Source: Eupeodes corollae
Taxonomy: Eukaryota > Arthropoda > Insecta > Diptera > Syrphidae
NCBI RefSeq assembly: GCF_945859685.1
Contig: NC_079147.1
Span: forward strand, 15,293,289-15,357,288
Reading direction: 5' to 3'
DNA: 64,000 nt
Below the pieces are notes generated by a model that saw nothing but the letters and a program-made list of their open reading frames with translations, was not told the origin of the DNA and made no database searches. The translations under genes and the position numbers were made by a program. This document shows, in pieces, positions 11,400-23,300 of the stretch (position 1 is the stretch's first letter; every line of letters starts with the position of its first letter).

Positions 11400-11940
11400 T
11401 TCTCTATTATGCTGTAGATTTGTTCTTTCAAATGGTTCACCTTGCTGAAATCATCATCCAATCTCACGCCATCTTGCAAACTACCACTCCTTGTTTCTCA
11501 GCTTATATAAAAGAAGTTTTTTCGAAAGTCTTGTGCTCTAATGGTTGCTGCAGACTTTGATGATGTAGTCTTCAGGGTGCTTGTTAGAAGTTTTGGCAGT
11601 CCTGTTTCTAAATATATCGCATAACTAGGCGTATTGAGAGGAAAGTTGAAAAGCTTCTTTATAAAATTCCTATACAATTTTTCCCCAAACCTGAGCAACT
11701 ACAAGAGAGTAGAGATTTCACTACTGAATTAAATATTTTGTATTTTGTAGATAAATTAATTTGTTTGTTAAAGAAGATATTTTTCCATTTTAAATTTATT
11801 AAACTGTCTGAGCTTTGGGCTTTCTCCGATAAATGAATTTTGAAATTTAATGTTGGATTCAATTTCAAGCCTAGATATTTGATCTCTTTTGCTACCTCCA
11901 ATTGCGTACCATTACGGTTCTCTACAACGTCATCAAACAA
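11400..11940 (-). pseudogene. LINE reverse transcriptase C-terminal fragment (family A)
   Basis: Two overlapping minus frames encode the region after the RT palm: KEIKYLGLKLNPTLNFKIHL, an internal stretch with NLKWKNIFFNKQ, then KKLFNFPLNTPSYAIYLETG. The same order (a YLGV/LNPTLN-type block followed by a thumb) is seen in the copy at 53440-54255. Frameshifts and stops make it inactive. It directly abuts the tail of the I-like LINE at 11945. Confidence 0.65.
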
Positions 11941-11944
11941 CCCG

Positions 11945-12670
11945 GTTTAGGTTGGGTTAGGTTATAGTGGCTGTCCAAGATGGAAACGGACTCACTTAGG
12001 CCAGTTTAATGGCCTATTGTGATACCACATGAATCTTGAGGCTTCCTCCTAAGCTCAATGGAACCAGCTTGAGTCCCTTACGAAACGTGAGAGGTTGATT
12101 ATACCGATATGATTTAGATCGTTAAAGAAGAATTCTCCTAGATAATTGTTGCGTTTTCGATCTAAAGCAGGGCATGTGCAGAGAAGATGAAGAACCGTTT
12201 CATCCTCTTCCTCGTTCATACAGCTTCTGCAAAAGTCATTTGAGAATACGCCTAGTCTCGTAGCGAGCTTATATGCGATCTGCATAGAGAGAGCAAGCAC
12301 CTTGAATCCAGACTTAGCCAGATGTTTTTTGTGACTTGACACGTGGTGATGTTGTTCCACCTGGTGCCTGCCCTCCTCACAGCGTCTTGTATTAGCAGCA
12401 GTTTACAATTAGCGATCGGTATGCCAGTACTTGCCAAACGTGGAAGCATGGGCTGTACTGTACCGTTCCTGGCGAGTTCATCGGCCTTACAGTTACCTGT
12501 AATGTCTCTATGGCCCGGATATGAATATTAAACTGTTGCGCCATCTCTATTAGAGATGATCGACAGTTATGGACTGTTATAGACTTCTTTTATCGCCAAA
12601 AGTTCCTCCAATGATTGGGAAGGCGGAATGAGAGACTTAATTTCAGTCGTTCAGAGTACACACCTCCACC
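11945..12670 (-). mobile_element. I-like LINE, 3' part with broken RNase H
   Basis: The minus strand carries remains of an RNase H domain (LKLSLSFRLPNH near 12620, then HNCRSSLIEMAQQFNIHI and a degenerate GHKDI region). A linker KNIWLSLDSRC and the C-terminal zinc-knuckle-like block CRSCMNEEEDETVLHLLCTC with CPALDRKRNNYLGEF follow. The 3' end is a run of AACCTAACCCAACCTAAACC. The RT part is absent. The family is shared with 33965-35595, 45897-46860 and 54275-55690. Confidence 0.75.
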
Positions 12671-13019
12671 AACCTGGCTTACCATCGTGCGAAATCGGGA
12701 ACGTATCCATTCGTAATGAAGTCCATGCGGAGAACCTAAGTGCTAGCCCTCTGCAACAAACCATCTCAGCAAATACCATTGTAGAAGACGAAGTTATAAA
12801 CAAATGTGGTCATTCCTGGAAGTTATCCGATTGGAATTTAAGACTCAACGGGCTTGAATCTGCTAACAACACATGATTCCTGCTGAATAAGTTCCCCGGA
12901 TATGCTGATGCTACATGGATTCGCTCCTTTTTCAAACGAGAATTGTGTTTCAATATCTGCGAATGTCATCAATTGTCCGGAAGAAAATTTAAGGTCCTAA
13001 TGCCCTCGAAATACAACTG

Positions 13020-14125
13020 GGGTGGAATCGGGTACGGTGATTTGTGATAGGTGACAGTCACAATCAACAAATTCAGTCTGTGTAAGGTGATAGTCACCGG
13101 TGACAATCACGATTTGGTGACTTTTTCTGGTGACAGCTCTTTAGTTGTCACTTTTATTGGAAATTGATTTTTATTTTTAGTTGCTGAAATTTCAAGACAA
13201 TATAAATGCCTTTGTGCCTTTGATTTTACCTTCTGAAAATGCTGAAAATGAAAATATTAATCATAATAGAAATGTCGGGCTCTTGAGGATTAACCTCCGC
13301 AATAAAATAAACTTTCTTGATCTTTCAAGTCCAAAGTAAATACGCATATGTGCTATATATTTGTTCACATATAAATACCAATTTCTTATAACTTGTTTTT
13401 TTATTTATAATTAATATTCTGAATTAAATAGATTCTTAAAAAACTTTCGATTGAATAAGGAAACATTTTTACATATCCTACCGCTTCTGGATTTGTCAGC
13501 TGGAATGCGGTCAACACACATTCCCCCTATTCTTTGATTAGTCGTGACTTTAAATTTTCTTAGAGGTGGTGGCTACCAAAGTCAAGTTGGCGCTGACTGG
13601 TCAGCTCCAATGGGCCAAAGTACTGTTTGTGAGGTTATATCTTTGACCTTAAAACAAATAGAGAGGAAATAGTGCCTACTTACAATCAAATTTAATAAAT
13701 CGGCTTCAGAAGCAACAAAAATGTTTTTCTACGAAAAATATCAAATTCCTGGAAGTAGGATTTTGTTTCTTAGGAAAATTAAACTAATTTTATTACTTGT
13801 TTTTTATTTTATTATTTGTTTCCTAGTAATCGGCTGCATTGATGGGAGTCATATTATGATTCTCCGCCCTTCGGAAAATGAGCATATGTATTTCAATAGA
13901 AAATATGTATATATAAAAATCGGATAGCTTCCGATCGGTTTTTTATAATACAACTGAAATTGTAACAAACGTCAATGAATTTCTTTTAAAGTGACACCAA
14001 ATTCTAAACAAAATTTGGTGATCACCTTACGCAGACGCAAAAATTAGTTTGATCACTTTTTATGATCACAAAGGTGACAATCAAAAATCACCTTAGCCGA
14101 TACCACACCTGGTTGTTTCATCACC
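13020..14125 (+). mobile_element. PIF/Harbinger-like element, degenerate, with long imperfect TIRs
   Basis: The interior encodes ADWSAPMGQSTVCEVISLTL, then KYQIPG, an insertion of about 70 nt, then VIGCIDGSHIMILRPSENEH and MYFNRK. This is the core of a DDE_Tnp_4 transposase with the first catalytic Asp in CIDG. The ends are inverted: GGTGGAATCGGGTACGGTGA...TGTGTAAGGTGATAGTCACC on the left, and on the minus strand from 14113 GGTGTGGTATCGGCTAAGGTGA...TGCGTAAGGTGATCACC. Both ends are packed with GGTGA/TCACC repeats. The transposase is broken and short. Confidence 0.7.
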
Positions 14126-15774
14126 AAAGGTGATACATACGACTTTTTCGAATGCGACGTACCAGAAAGAGTACCAGTTTTTATTAATTCTAACAAACCC
14201 AAACCAAATCCCATAAATAATACTGAACTTAACTGTTAAAATGTACGGCTAAGTCATCAAAAATTAAGTTAAACGATAGATCACTGCCATACATTGCGAT
14301 GCATTCCAAATGTGTAAACTTTTATTTGAATAAAAAACTTTTCATGTCCTGATTGGGAAATCCCTTATTTTTAGAACTAAATTCAATTGTTATTTTAAGT
14401 GACAAAAATGGGTTAAATATCCAGAAACGAAAATAATAATGACCCATTACAATAATATATTGGCTTCTGAGTAAATTGAATTTATATATAATTCTTTCCA
14501 ACTCAACTTATGCATTTCTTTGCTTAATAGCTCTCCTACCCGGTAGAAAAAAAAAACTACTAAGTTTTTAGTACATTAAATTGCATTATTGTTTGTGTGT
14601 TTTGTTTTCGAGTGAATTATTTACTTATAAAAGCTGCAATTCTCGAAAATGCCACTTCGAAGTAGCAAAAATAAAACTTGTTTTTAATGAAAAGACTAAC
14701 TTCCCATTTTAGTCGTCGTTTCTAAATTAATGTAGTCTCAATGTTTAAAATTCCGAAATAAATTATTTTATTTCTCTCTTTAAAATTAAGTTTCGGGGTC
14801 AATACTTTATTAACAACCTTAAGTTTTTACCGTAAATTTATGCAAATTTATTTATATTTTATTATAACTGAAGATTCATGAACATATTATAAATAAATAC
14901 AAAACATATTATATTGTTGCATAATACGGTCATGTGTTTATACATTATGTATAAGATTATTGCGTTTGTTTTTGTTTACCTATACATTTATGTACATATG
15001 TATATCGAACGAACTAATTTTGATGACTTCATTACTTTTGATTAATTATTCAATACAGTTTTGCTTTCAATATATTTTTATATTTTTTGTCTGCGTTTTT
15101 GTAAGTAAGTGTTGTTTGAAATATTAATGATGTTTCATTTTAATCGAATGACTGTGTTGTATTTTACGGCATTGAGCTCTCCTTAAAATGGAAGTAACAA
15201 AGTCCATCACTTGGAGCGGAAGGTTTAAAGGAGAAAAGACCAGAATGGAAGTAGTTTGAAAATCTGTTGTCAATCCTGAAATATTAAAGATAAGGGGTAC
15301 TTTTGAATCATTTCAATGCATCAAATAAATTATTTGTCGGTTTATGAAATTTATTCAATATTAAACTGAGTCCTCGTTTACGGATTCACACAATTTTTGA
15401 ATAATTGAATGATAATCTGCTGACTGTGCTATTTGGCTTAAATGGTTTGTCTGTCTTCTGTTAATATCCAGTCAACTAACGTTTCTGAGGTCAATGACAG
15501 TATTGTACAGGTACTTAAGAAGTCTTTCATAAAATACCTAAATATTTAAGGAACATTTTTCATTGTACAAAAACTCTCAGGCAAGCTACACGTCTAGCAC
15601 TATTAGTTAAAGGTTGGAAAATATCTCCTTTCCGCCTTTTTGTCTTTTCAATATCGCGGCTATGTAGAAAGCGCTACAGAACTAGTATCTGGCAATACTC
15701 TACATTATTTGAAATGTCTTGACATAACCAACATAACGACATTATGCATGATTAGTTGTGATGGACGTGTAAAC
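14126..15774. other. No gene recognised
   Basis: AT-rich DNA without a supported gene or element. The frame at 15640-15774 that precedes the mariner start is not recognised. Confidence 0.35.
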
Positions 15775-16505
15775 ATGGAGTTTACTAAGGGCGAAATTCG
15801 AGCAATTCCAAAGCTTTCCTTTGTTAAACACAAATCCGCTAGAGAAACGTTCGGTGAGATTAATTGTATTTTGGGGGATGGAACTCTATCACATCAAATG
15901 ATTTCGACGATTCAGAGCCAGTAAAAACGACACCATAGATAAGCCTGCCGGCGGAAGACAGGTGACGACGATGGCCGGCATGAGGCATCTCGTGACATCA
16001 AGCGTTTGAAACCATATGCAGATGATTTGACGCAAAAAAAAACCTTTTGCACCGAATCAACGCCTGCGATATGCTGCTGAAACAGAACGAACTCGACCCA
16101 TTTTTAAAGTGAATAGTAACTGGCAACAAACAAAAGATCACATACAAATATCAAGCGAAAACGGTTGTTCTCGTGGTCGAAAGCCGGTGAATCGTCCCAA
16201 ACAGTGGCCAAGGAGGGATTGACGGTCAGGATGGTTTTACTGTGTGTTTGACGGGGTTGGAAGGGAATTATCGAATATGAGCTGTTCCTATATGGCCACA
16301 CAATTAATTCTACCATCTTCCGCGAACCACTCGACCGCTTGGAGCGTCCAGAATTTGCCAACAGGAAGGATGTAGTATTTCACCAGGCCAACGCCAGACC
16401 ACACACCTCGTTGATGACTCGTCCGAAGCTACGGTAGCTCGGATTGGAGTTTGTATCGCATCCACAATATAGCACGAACATAGCGCCAAGTGATTACACT
16501 TTCAC
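15775..16505 (+). pseudogene. mariner transposase, multiply broken
   Basis: The start MEFTKGEIRAIPKLSFVKHK and the following ILGDGTLS fit the N-terminus of a mariner transposase. Further on, a frame encodes GVGREIIEYELFLYGHTINS, RLERPEFANRKDVVFHQANA, RPHTSLMTRPKL and HPQYSTNIAPSDYTF. This is the D,D34D catalytic core. The expected HQDNARPH motif reads HQANARPH, so the second catalytic Asp is Ala; the last Asp (APSDY) is kept. There are several stops and frameshifts between the parts. It cannot code for an active enzyme. Confidence 0.8.
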
Positions 16506-16830
16506 TTGGTGTGTTCACCAAGAATGAAAATGTTTCATTGGCTGTATGGAATGTATCGCAGTCTTGTTTCAACCACATCAACATTCTCCAATTCTGTTAC
16601 GAAAAAGTCATTAATAATGGCTCTTCATGGTATTCCCCATTAAGTGTAACAATAGGGCCGGTTCCATATTTTAATAAGTATGGACAAATGATAACCAAAA
16701 TAAACGCGCGGCGGCTTAACATTAACCCATTCAATCAAAAATGGGCTTCATCGGTGGTCATAGCGTCTTCAGTGCGCACGGTGTGGCGTCTCTGGGGATC
16801 GAATTGTTCACTAGAGTAAAAGTGGTGCTC
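16506..16830 (-). pseudogene. Tc1/mariner-related transposase fragment (QDGATCHTA family)
   Basis: Minus-strand frames give TTDEAHFWLNGL, then INDFFVTELENVDV, then a degenerate WLKQDCDTFHTANETFSFL. This corresponds to SDEAHFW...MINDFF...WFQQDGATCHTA of an insect transposase family that is also present at 22243-23690 and 61855-62032. It lies tail to tail with the mariner fragment, and the junction is near 16505. Confidence 0.65.
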
Positions 16831-17064
16831 TGTTGAGCGATTATCTCATTCGAACCATTATTACGGCAATACATTTTTTTTAAAGGAGGAAATCTTCAAA
16901 AGACACTTGGCAGTATTCGACACCAAGTATTGTGGGACTCTTAACCACTAAAACCAACTCTTCATCAAGATTGGTCTTGAAGGATCGACTTCCGATTTTT
17001 ATTTCTTAATTTTGTTCAACCACTTTGGGGGAAGTTTAATCTTTTAATACTTTCCCATATTTTT

Positions 17065-18165
17065 TTAGGCCATAAGCTTATGAGGCTTGGTTCTTTTTAA
17101 TCTCCGAACATGGTTTCTTATATTCAAGACGGACTCCATTTCAGAATTAGTACGACTTTGCAGTCTCTGGTTGTGCGATACAGCGTATTTTTTAACAACT
17201 TCTGTAACCATTTTTATTTGTAAGTCACGATGTAGATCGGTATTTCTTATGTACCAAGGTGCATTAACTATTCCACGAAGGACTTTGTTTTGGAATTTTT
17301 GGATGATTTCGGTATTTGTTTTCTTTGTACAGCCCCATAATTGGATTCCATAGGTCCAAACAGGCTTTAGTACTTGATTATACAGCATTATTTTGTTTTC
17401 GATAGATAAATCAGAGTTGTTGCCAAGCAACCAGTACATTTTTCTATATTTCAAGTTTAGTTCTTCTCTTTTCTTTTTGATGTGTTCTTTCCACTTATGG
17501 TGTGATTACGATCTGGAATATCCCTTGTGTATAGTAAATACAGGGTAGGACCTAGGACACTAGAGTATTCTTGATCGTACCTTACTCTAAACAATCGGTC
17601 TGAAATGTACGATTTTAATATTTCAAAGTACTGCCTGGGAAGATCCCTTTGCAGTTTGTACTCAAGTCCCTCATGCCAAACCTTGTCAAAAGCTTGAGCA
17701 ACATCTAAGAAAATAGCCGAACATACTTGTTTTTCTTCTAATGCTTTTTCTATTACATCCGATATTCTATGAACTTGGTGTATCGTGGAATGTTTATTTC
17801 TAAAGCCAAACTGATGGTTTGGGATTAACCTTCTTTCTTCTATGATTTTGCTAAGTCTCTTCAGAAGCAGTTTTTCAAAAACTTTTGCCATAATTGGTAT
17901 GAGCGATATTGGTCTGTAAGCCGTCACTTCTGTGGTGGTTTACCTTGCTTTGGTATGACAATTACTTCAGCAATTTTCCAATGGTGCGGGACATACCGCT
18001 GCTTAAGGCATGCTTTTATTATATATTGGAGTTTTATGAAGGCTTTCAATGGCATTTCTTTCATAACCTGACCAGTAATTAGATCGTAACCTGGTGATTT
18101 TTTTAATTTTTTATTTGGTAGTTGAGGTAATAAATTGCTACAATTTGAAGAGTAAGTCAAAATAG
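17065..18165 (-). mobile_element. jockey-clade LINE, reverse transcriptase with internal deletion
   Basis: Reading down from 18160, frames give KKLKKSPGYDLITGQVMKEM, then TAYRPISLIPIMAKVFEKLL, FLDVAQAFDKVWHEGL and SVLGPTLYLLYTRDIP. Right after this the FADD catalytic box and about the next hundred codons are missing. The sequence jumps to WKEHIKKKREELNLKYRKMY, then SIENKIMLYNQVLKPVWTYG and the typical jockey C-terminus. The joint lies near 17501 (ACCATAAG|TGGAAAGAAC). One frameshift lies near 17930. The element codes for no active RT. Confidence 0.85.
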
Positions 18166-18489
18166 AAATAGCAAACCAAACTAAGCATAAATCAAGTGAT
18201 AGCTTTCAACATGTATCGCTAGACTGAAAACCACACGTTTAAAAAAAACACCCATTATTTAAGCTCGGTCTGTGGTTTCAAGATTTTTAAAGTCCTGTGA
18301 ACAAAAAAATTTAAACCTCGATCATTACCAACGTCGATGTCTTCACTGATTAAGTCCTTGAAATTCATCAAAATAATCTAGATTTTCATTAAAAATACAT
18401 CCCATTTTAAACTCGAAGGCTAGAGAAAAACTTTAAAAGAAAGCTAAAGAAGTGTGTAAGCGAAGTAACAACTAAAATATCAAAACAAA

Positions 18490-19140
18490 TGACAGGTTTA
18501 TAACGTTTGAGGCGACTAGTGCAGAAATCCTTGCACCTAGAATCAAAAACGAGTGTTTTTTAGCCTGAAGTACATGCCATAGCAAATTCCGTTAAATGTT
18601 ATATCGAAAGAAATTATCGCAACCAAAACATAGCCTTTATATCTGATAGTCAAGCTGCACTTAAATTCCTCACTTTCAACTCACTTAACTTGAGAAATAT
18701 TTGGGATTGTATTGACACATTGTAAAAACACATTAGGTACCTGACCATGTCGGTATTTAGAAAGAAGTAAGAGGCTAACTCTTAAGCAAAAACAGATGAC
18801 CCAAAACAACTAAGCACCTAAACTCTTCTGTGGAATAAGAAATGACGTGATAAAAAACAAAATTACGAATGAGAAGACGACATAAGTTTAAATAGGAATA
18901 ACCTAAGAATAGTAACAAGCCTACTCACTAGGAACAGACTACTAAAGACCCTTGTACTGAAAAATGGCCAGTTGTAGATTATTTAACACCCATTACCATT
19001 ATCAAAAATGTTTTGGGGATATGTGAAGTAATCATGCACCAAAATATTACACACTTGGGAGTAAGAGAAATCAACTTTCTTTCTTTCTGCAGTACCTCAA
19101 ATACTTAAGTTGCTAAAAGAGATAAACTAAAGCCCTTATT
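18490..19140 (+). pseudogene. LINE RNase H and C-terminal remnant
   Basis: One plus frame reads EVHAIANSVKCYIERNYRNQ, NIAFISDSQAALKFL and then a degenerate VPGH-like stretch with EANS. This is an RNase H domain of an I/R1-type LINE, with the central Asp in SDSQAAL. A line such as RIVTSLLTRNRLLKTLVLKN follows further on. Many stops are present. It differs from the I-like family at 54275-55690 and is probably a second RNase H LINE family. Confidence 0.55.
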
Positions 19141-19389
19141 TAAATCGAGAACCGGCACACTTAATCTATAGGTCACAGTGCACTTACTTCGAACTAAATT
19201 TATTAATGAGTCTAGCAAATGCAATTGATGAACAAAATAAAATGGAAAATGTGTCCCTGTATCGATTTCATCTACATTTTAAAAGTGCTAACATTCTCCC
19301 TTGTCGAAAATGCTTGCATTTGGTTTGTTTTTGATAAATCTTATCTACCTTGGATTAGAAACTACCTTTCAGAATACTGCAAATACAAG

Positions 19390-19433
19390 ATTTTCCAATA
19401 AGAGATTTTATTTTAATCTCTTATTAGAAAACA
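19390..19433. repeat. Perfectly folding inverted repeat (solo foldback)
   Basis: TTTTCCAATAAGAGATT and AATCTCTTATTAGAAAA are separated by TTATTTT and form a hairpin of about 17 bp. The arm resembles the TTTTCCAATAAGAGGTTTCA motif at 5439-5458 and the motif at 9520-9540. It may be two MITE ends brought together. Confidence 0.55.
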
Positions 19434-19751
19434 CCCTTAACATTAAACTTTTTCAAATATGATATGCACAAAATAAACGCTGGTATGCTTGTAGGGCTCC
19501 GTTTTGTCAACTAAGCTCGTCCTCATATTCATAAATGTTCTTTTGTCTAAAATGAGTAATTCACTCATTCTGAAGGTGTTCTTAGGGTTAAGATTTTGAA
19601 TGGCAGCGTTCAATGAGCTCTTTATTGACTATTCTGCCTTTGACAGCATTTTCCAAATGGTGAACGTGCTTCCAGAATTTGATTTTAAACCCGCCCACAA
19701 TATTGTCTACGACTTTTCAATTGTGTCTAATAATTTTTCCTTTTTTTCCAG

Positions 19752-20322
19752 GTTTTCTATGCGCAGCTTGTATATTTATGCTATGGACAAGGCATTTGGT
19801 AATGGTCTATCTGTTCGTCATATCGGTGGGTCTGACGTTTCTTTCGTACTGGAGTAATGTATCGGCATTGGCCCTCATGGAAAGTGGGCCATGTCTACTA
19901 GTCGACATTCTGTCATTCAACACATCACGTCTGTTAGATCCAGGAGGTGTTGTGCTCTCTCTGTTGCCTCATCTCGTCGCTCAATGGTTTATGGGAATGT
20001 TATTTGCATACATTCATCTTGGGCCACGTTATGAATTTCTGCAGAAAAAAATGCCTCTCATTTTTGTGAGTCCCATTTTACTGGCAATGTTGCCCCTACC
20101 TCCTTCATTCCTCAAGCTGACACCAGCTTTTGCTGGTGTTATACCATTCATCCTCACCAAAATCACACTCTATACAAGTGCAATGGAAGCGGGCAAGACC
20201 ATTTTGAATGGCTACGAATATGCAATGAATTTTGTCTCAAACTTTGGTCTATCGGCGTTAATTGAAAACGAATGGCAACGGCTTAATGTGCCGTGTGTTT
20301 TACGAGTCTTCTGGTCAATAAG
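19752..20322 (+). CDS. Trc8: Trc8 exon (first one identified)
   Basis: Acceptor TTTTTTTCCAG|GTTTTC; donor TCAATAAG|GTACAC. It encodes the first transmembrane segments, including MESGPCLLVDILSFNTSRLL. The joined codon AG|A gives Arg before IGQELISLIF. Confidence 0.9.
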
Positions 20323-23300
20323 GTACACATTTTTTAAAATTAAAGGGTTTATTTTAAACATAACATTTGTTATATTACAGAATTGGTCAAGAACTTATCT
20401 CACTGATATTCGCTAAAGACGTGAGTTTAAATGTTATTGGAACAGTGCACAAACTGCTTGCGGACGGTTGTGAGACTCTGACAGCTGTCCTTGGAATGAC
20501 CAGCGTGATTTCCATAGTCTGCCATTATATAGGAAAAATGTTTCAATGGTTCTTAATGTCTGGCGATACAGATGAGGAAAAATCATTGGGTACGGTATCG
20601 GCAGTGCTCTTTTATATTCTAGCATTGCAGACCGGTCTGACGTCGTTGTCGCCTGACAAACGATTCATAAGACTGTGCAGAAACTTGTGCCTTTTGGTAA
20701 CGGCATTGTTGCATTTCCTGCATAATATTGTCTCCCCGATTTTGATGTCCCTCAGTGCAGCCAGAAGTCCATCACGGAAGCGTCATACACGTGCTCTTGT
20801 GGTTTGTATGTTCTTGTTGGTGGCACCGATTAGTTTACTTTTGGTCCTATGGTCAAGACATTCACCTTCTACCTGGATGTTAGCCGTAACTGCCTTTTCA
20901 GTTGAAGTTATTGTTAAAGTAAGATTGTTTTGTTCATTGTTTATATGACTATATATTTGATTTTTTTTGGGTTTTCAAAGGTCCTTGTGAGCTTAGCAAC
21001 ATATGCACTTTTCTTATACGATGCACGACGGGATTCGTTCTGGGAGAAATTGGATGACTACGTGTACTATGTTCGTGCTTTTGGTAATTCGGTGGAATTT
21101 TGCTTTGGGATTTTGCTCTTCTTCAATGGTGCATGGATTCTTTTCTTCGAATCTGGTAAGCTAATTTATTTAGAACACTTAGTTTTATTTCGTAATAGAA
21201 AACACATCACATTTTTATGTTCAAAGAAAATAGTAGTGAAATTTAGTGTAGACGCAAATTTTGAAGTTTGTTTTTGTTCTTTCGTTTAATTATTTACGCT
21301 TTCGTGTGTCTGAATCTATAAATTACTTATCTTACATTTCTTTGTATCTTTTTGTTTATTGTTTAATGATATCTCAAAATATCAATATGATTTTTGTTTG
21401 TTTTATAATAAACGGGCACTCAAGGGGTTATTAATACCCTTAAAATAGGGAAGGATTAAAGAGGAGATACCGATGCACATTGGTCTTAAAGTTTTGAATA
21501 TGAAAATGATAGGGAAAAACAGAGCTGGGTAAAACATGCCACATTCTCGATGTGCGGTTAAAAAAAGAATCTCTATACTTGACAGTACGCCCAAAAACAA
21601 GCTCAAGGGTAAAATGATGAGCATTCCTGGAAGTGCGAGTATTACGGCTGCATCGTTTAAGGGTTGGAATGTCACTCGCTAATTTCACAGAACATCATTT
21701 GTAAAAATATCGATAAAATAACTAAATTCTAGCGATGTAAATTTTTCGGTTATAGTTCTATCGCCTATCATTTTCAAAGCTCTTTTTTGGATCCTGTCCA
21801 AAATACTTGAACTTTTTTAGGGGCACCTGTCCAAATATGCGAGTTATATTCAAGTTTTGGACGAATCATCATGTCTTCGAGTTTTTCATGTCAAAAAAAT
21901 CTTAGTTAAAGAAAAATCTCCAAAGGGAATACTTTTACATTATGAGAAACCCAATTGGGACAGTTTTAATGGCTTCTGCACAGACTTAATCCCTCGTCAC
22001 TTATCTCTCAAATAAATAGTAAAAGTAGTCTTGTTAGGAAAATATTATGGATTTAGTTTTTATAAAGGCAAATCTACTGAGGAAATCTACAACAAATTCA
22101 AATAAACCAGGAAGACTTATAACGGCCATATAATAATATGATACAAATGTTTAGCATTTTTTAGAAAACGTAATAAAAGCTTTGTCAAATTGAATTGGGT
22201 ACCACTTCTATTCAGAAGATTATTGCATACTTTTTTCGCCATCTAATTATCATCCGAATACACGTAAGACCTTTGAGCAATAGTTACATAATGGTATAAA
22301 AAGTGAGCCAAATACAAGTACATGAAACAAAATATCGGGCAAAAGGCTACCGCGACCTCGTCTGCATACCTCCATCTGATTTCAAATTGTCTATGACTGT
22401 GGCATAATTGAGGTTCTATGCTGTCAATGTGCCGAATTATCTGATCCTTGAGCTCTTCAATTGTTGCTTGCTTACCGACGTACACATTTTGTTTCAAATA
22501 ACCCCAAAGAAAGAAGTCCAATGGCGCAAATCACATGATCTTTGCGTCCAATTGACATCGCCAGATCGTGAGATAACAGTTGAATTATCTCGCATAAGCG
22601 CCATTGTTTCTTTAGCAGTGACGCAAGTTGCGCCGTCTGGGGCCCTACTCTAATGCTTTTCGAAAGCAAATATTTTCGAAAACGAATATTTTGTACTCTC
22701 TATTTCTAATGCGGATAAGAAATCTAGTACTTACGGAATGACAAATCCTCATTCGGATTTTTTGTACTTGGCAATGCGTTTCCGATTATCCATATCATAC
22801 AATTTGGGTCATATAAAATATGTTGACGTTTCTTGCCACAATTTGGACCATTGACGAAGCTTGAAATGGTCAAGAGGCTTCGATTCTTGAGTCAATTGCA
22901 CCTTGTAAGTGTTTTAATGCAAGTCTTCATGCATAATGTTCATCAAAGATGCGGACGAGCGTGAGAGGTGCAATTGTTGGGCACGACGACGAGTTGAGGT
23001 GGACGGCTCTTTAGATTAACTTTCGCGAACGGCAGTAATATTTTCTACAGTACGAGCTGTACGAGCATACACTGGTGTTTTCACATCTTCTACACACCCG
23101 GTTAGCTCAAATGTTTGCAAGATTTTTCGGATTGTACGCACATTTGGACGATTAAATTGACTGAAAAAAGCACGAAGTGCACGATATGCATTTTGATTTG
23201 AATGTCCATTTTCATAACCATGGGAAGATTGTATATCTTTCCATGGTTCAAATTGAATTAATTTGAAATTAAAAACGGCTTCGCTGTAGCAAGTGTTTTT

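Noticed and set aside
16104..16361. Minus-strand ORF MANSGRSKRSSG as a gene
   Set aside because: It is the antisense of the mariner transposase core on the plus strand.
19600..19751. Upstream Trc8 exon with start MAAFNELF
   Set aside because: The stretch runs straight into the polypyrimidine tract and acceptor before 19752, has no usable donor and does not resemble the hydrophobic TRC8 N-terminus.
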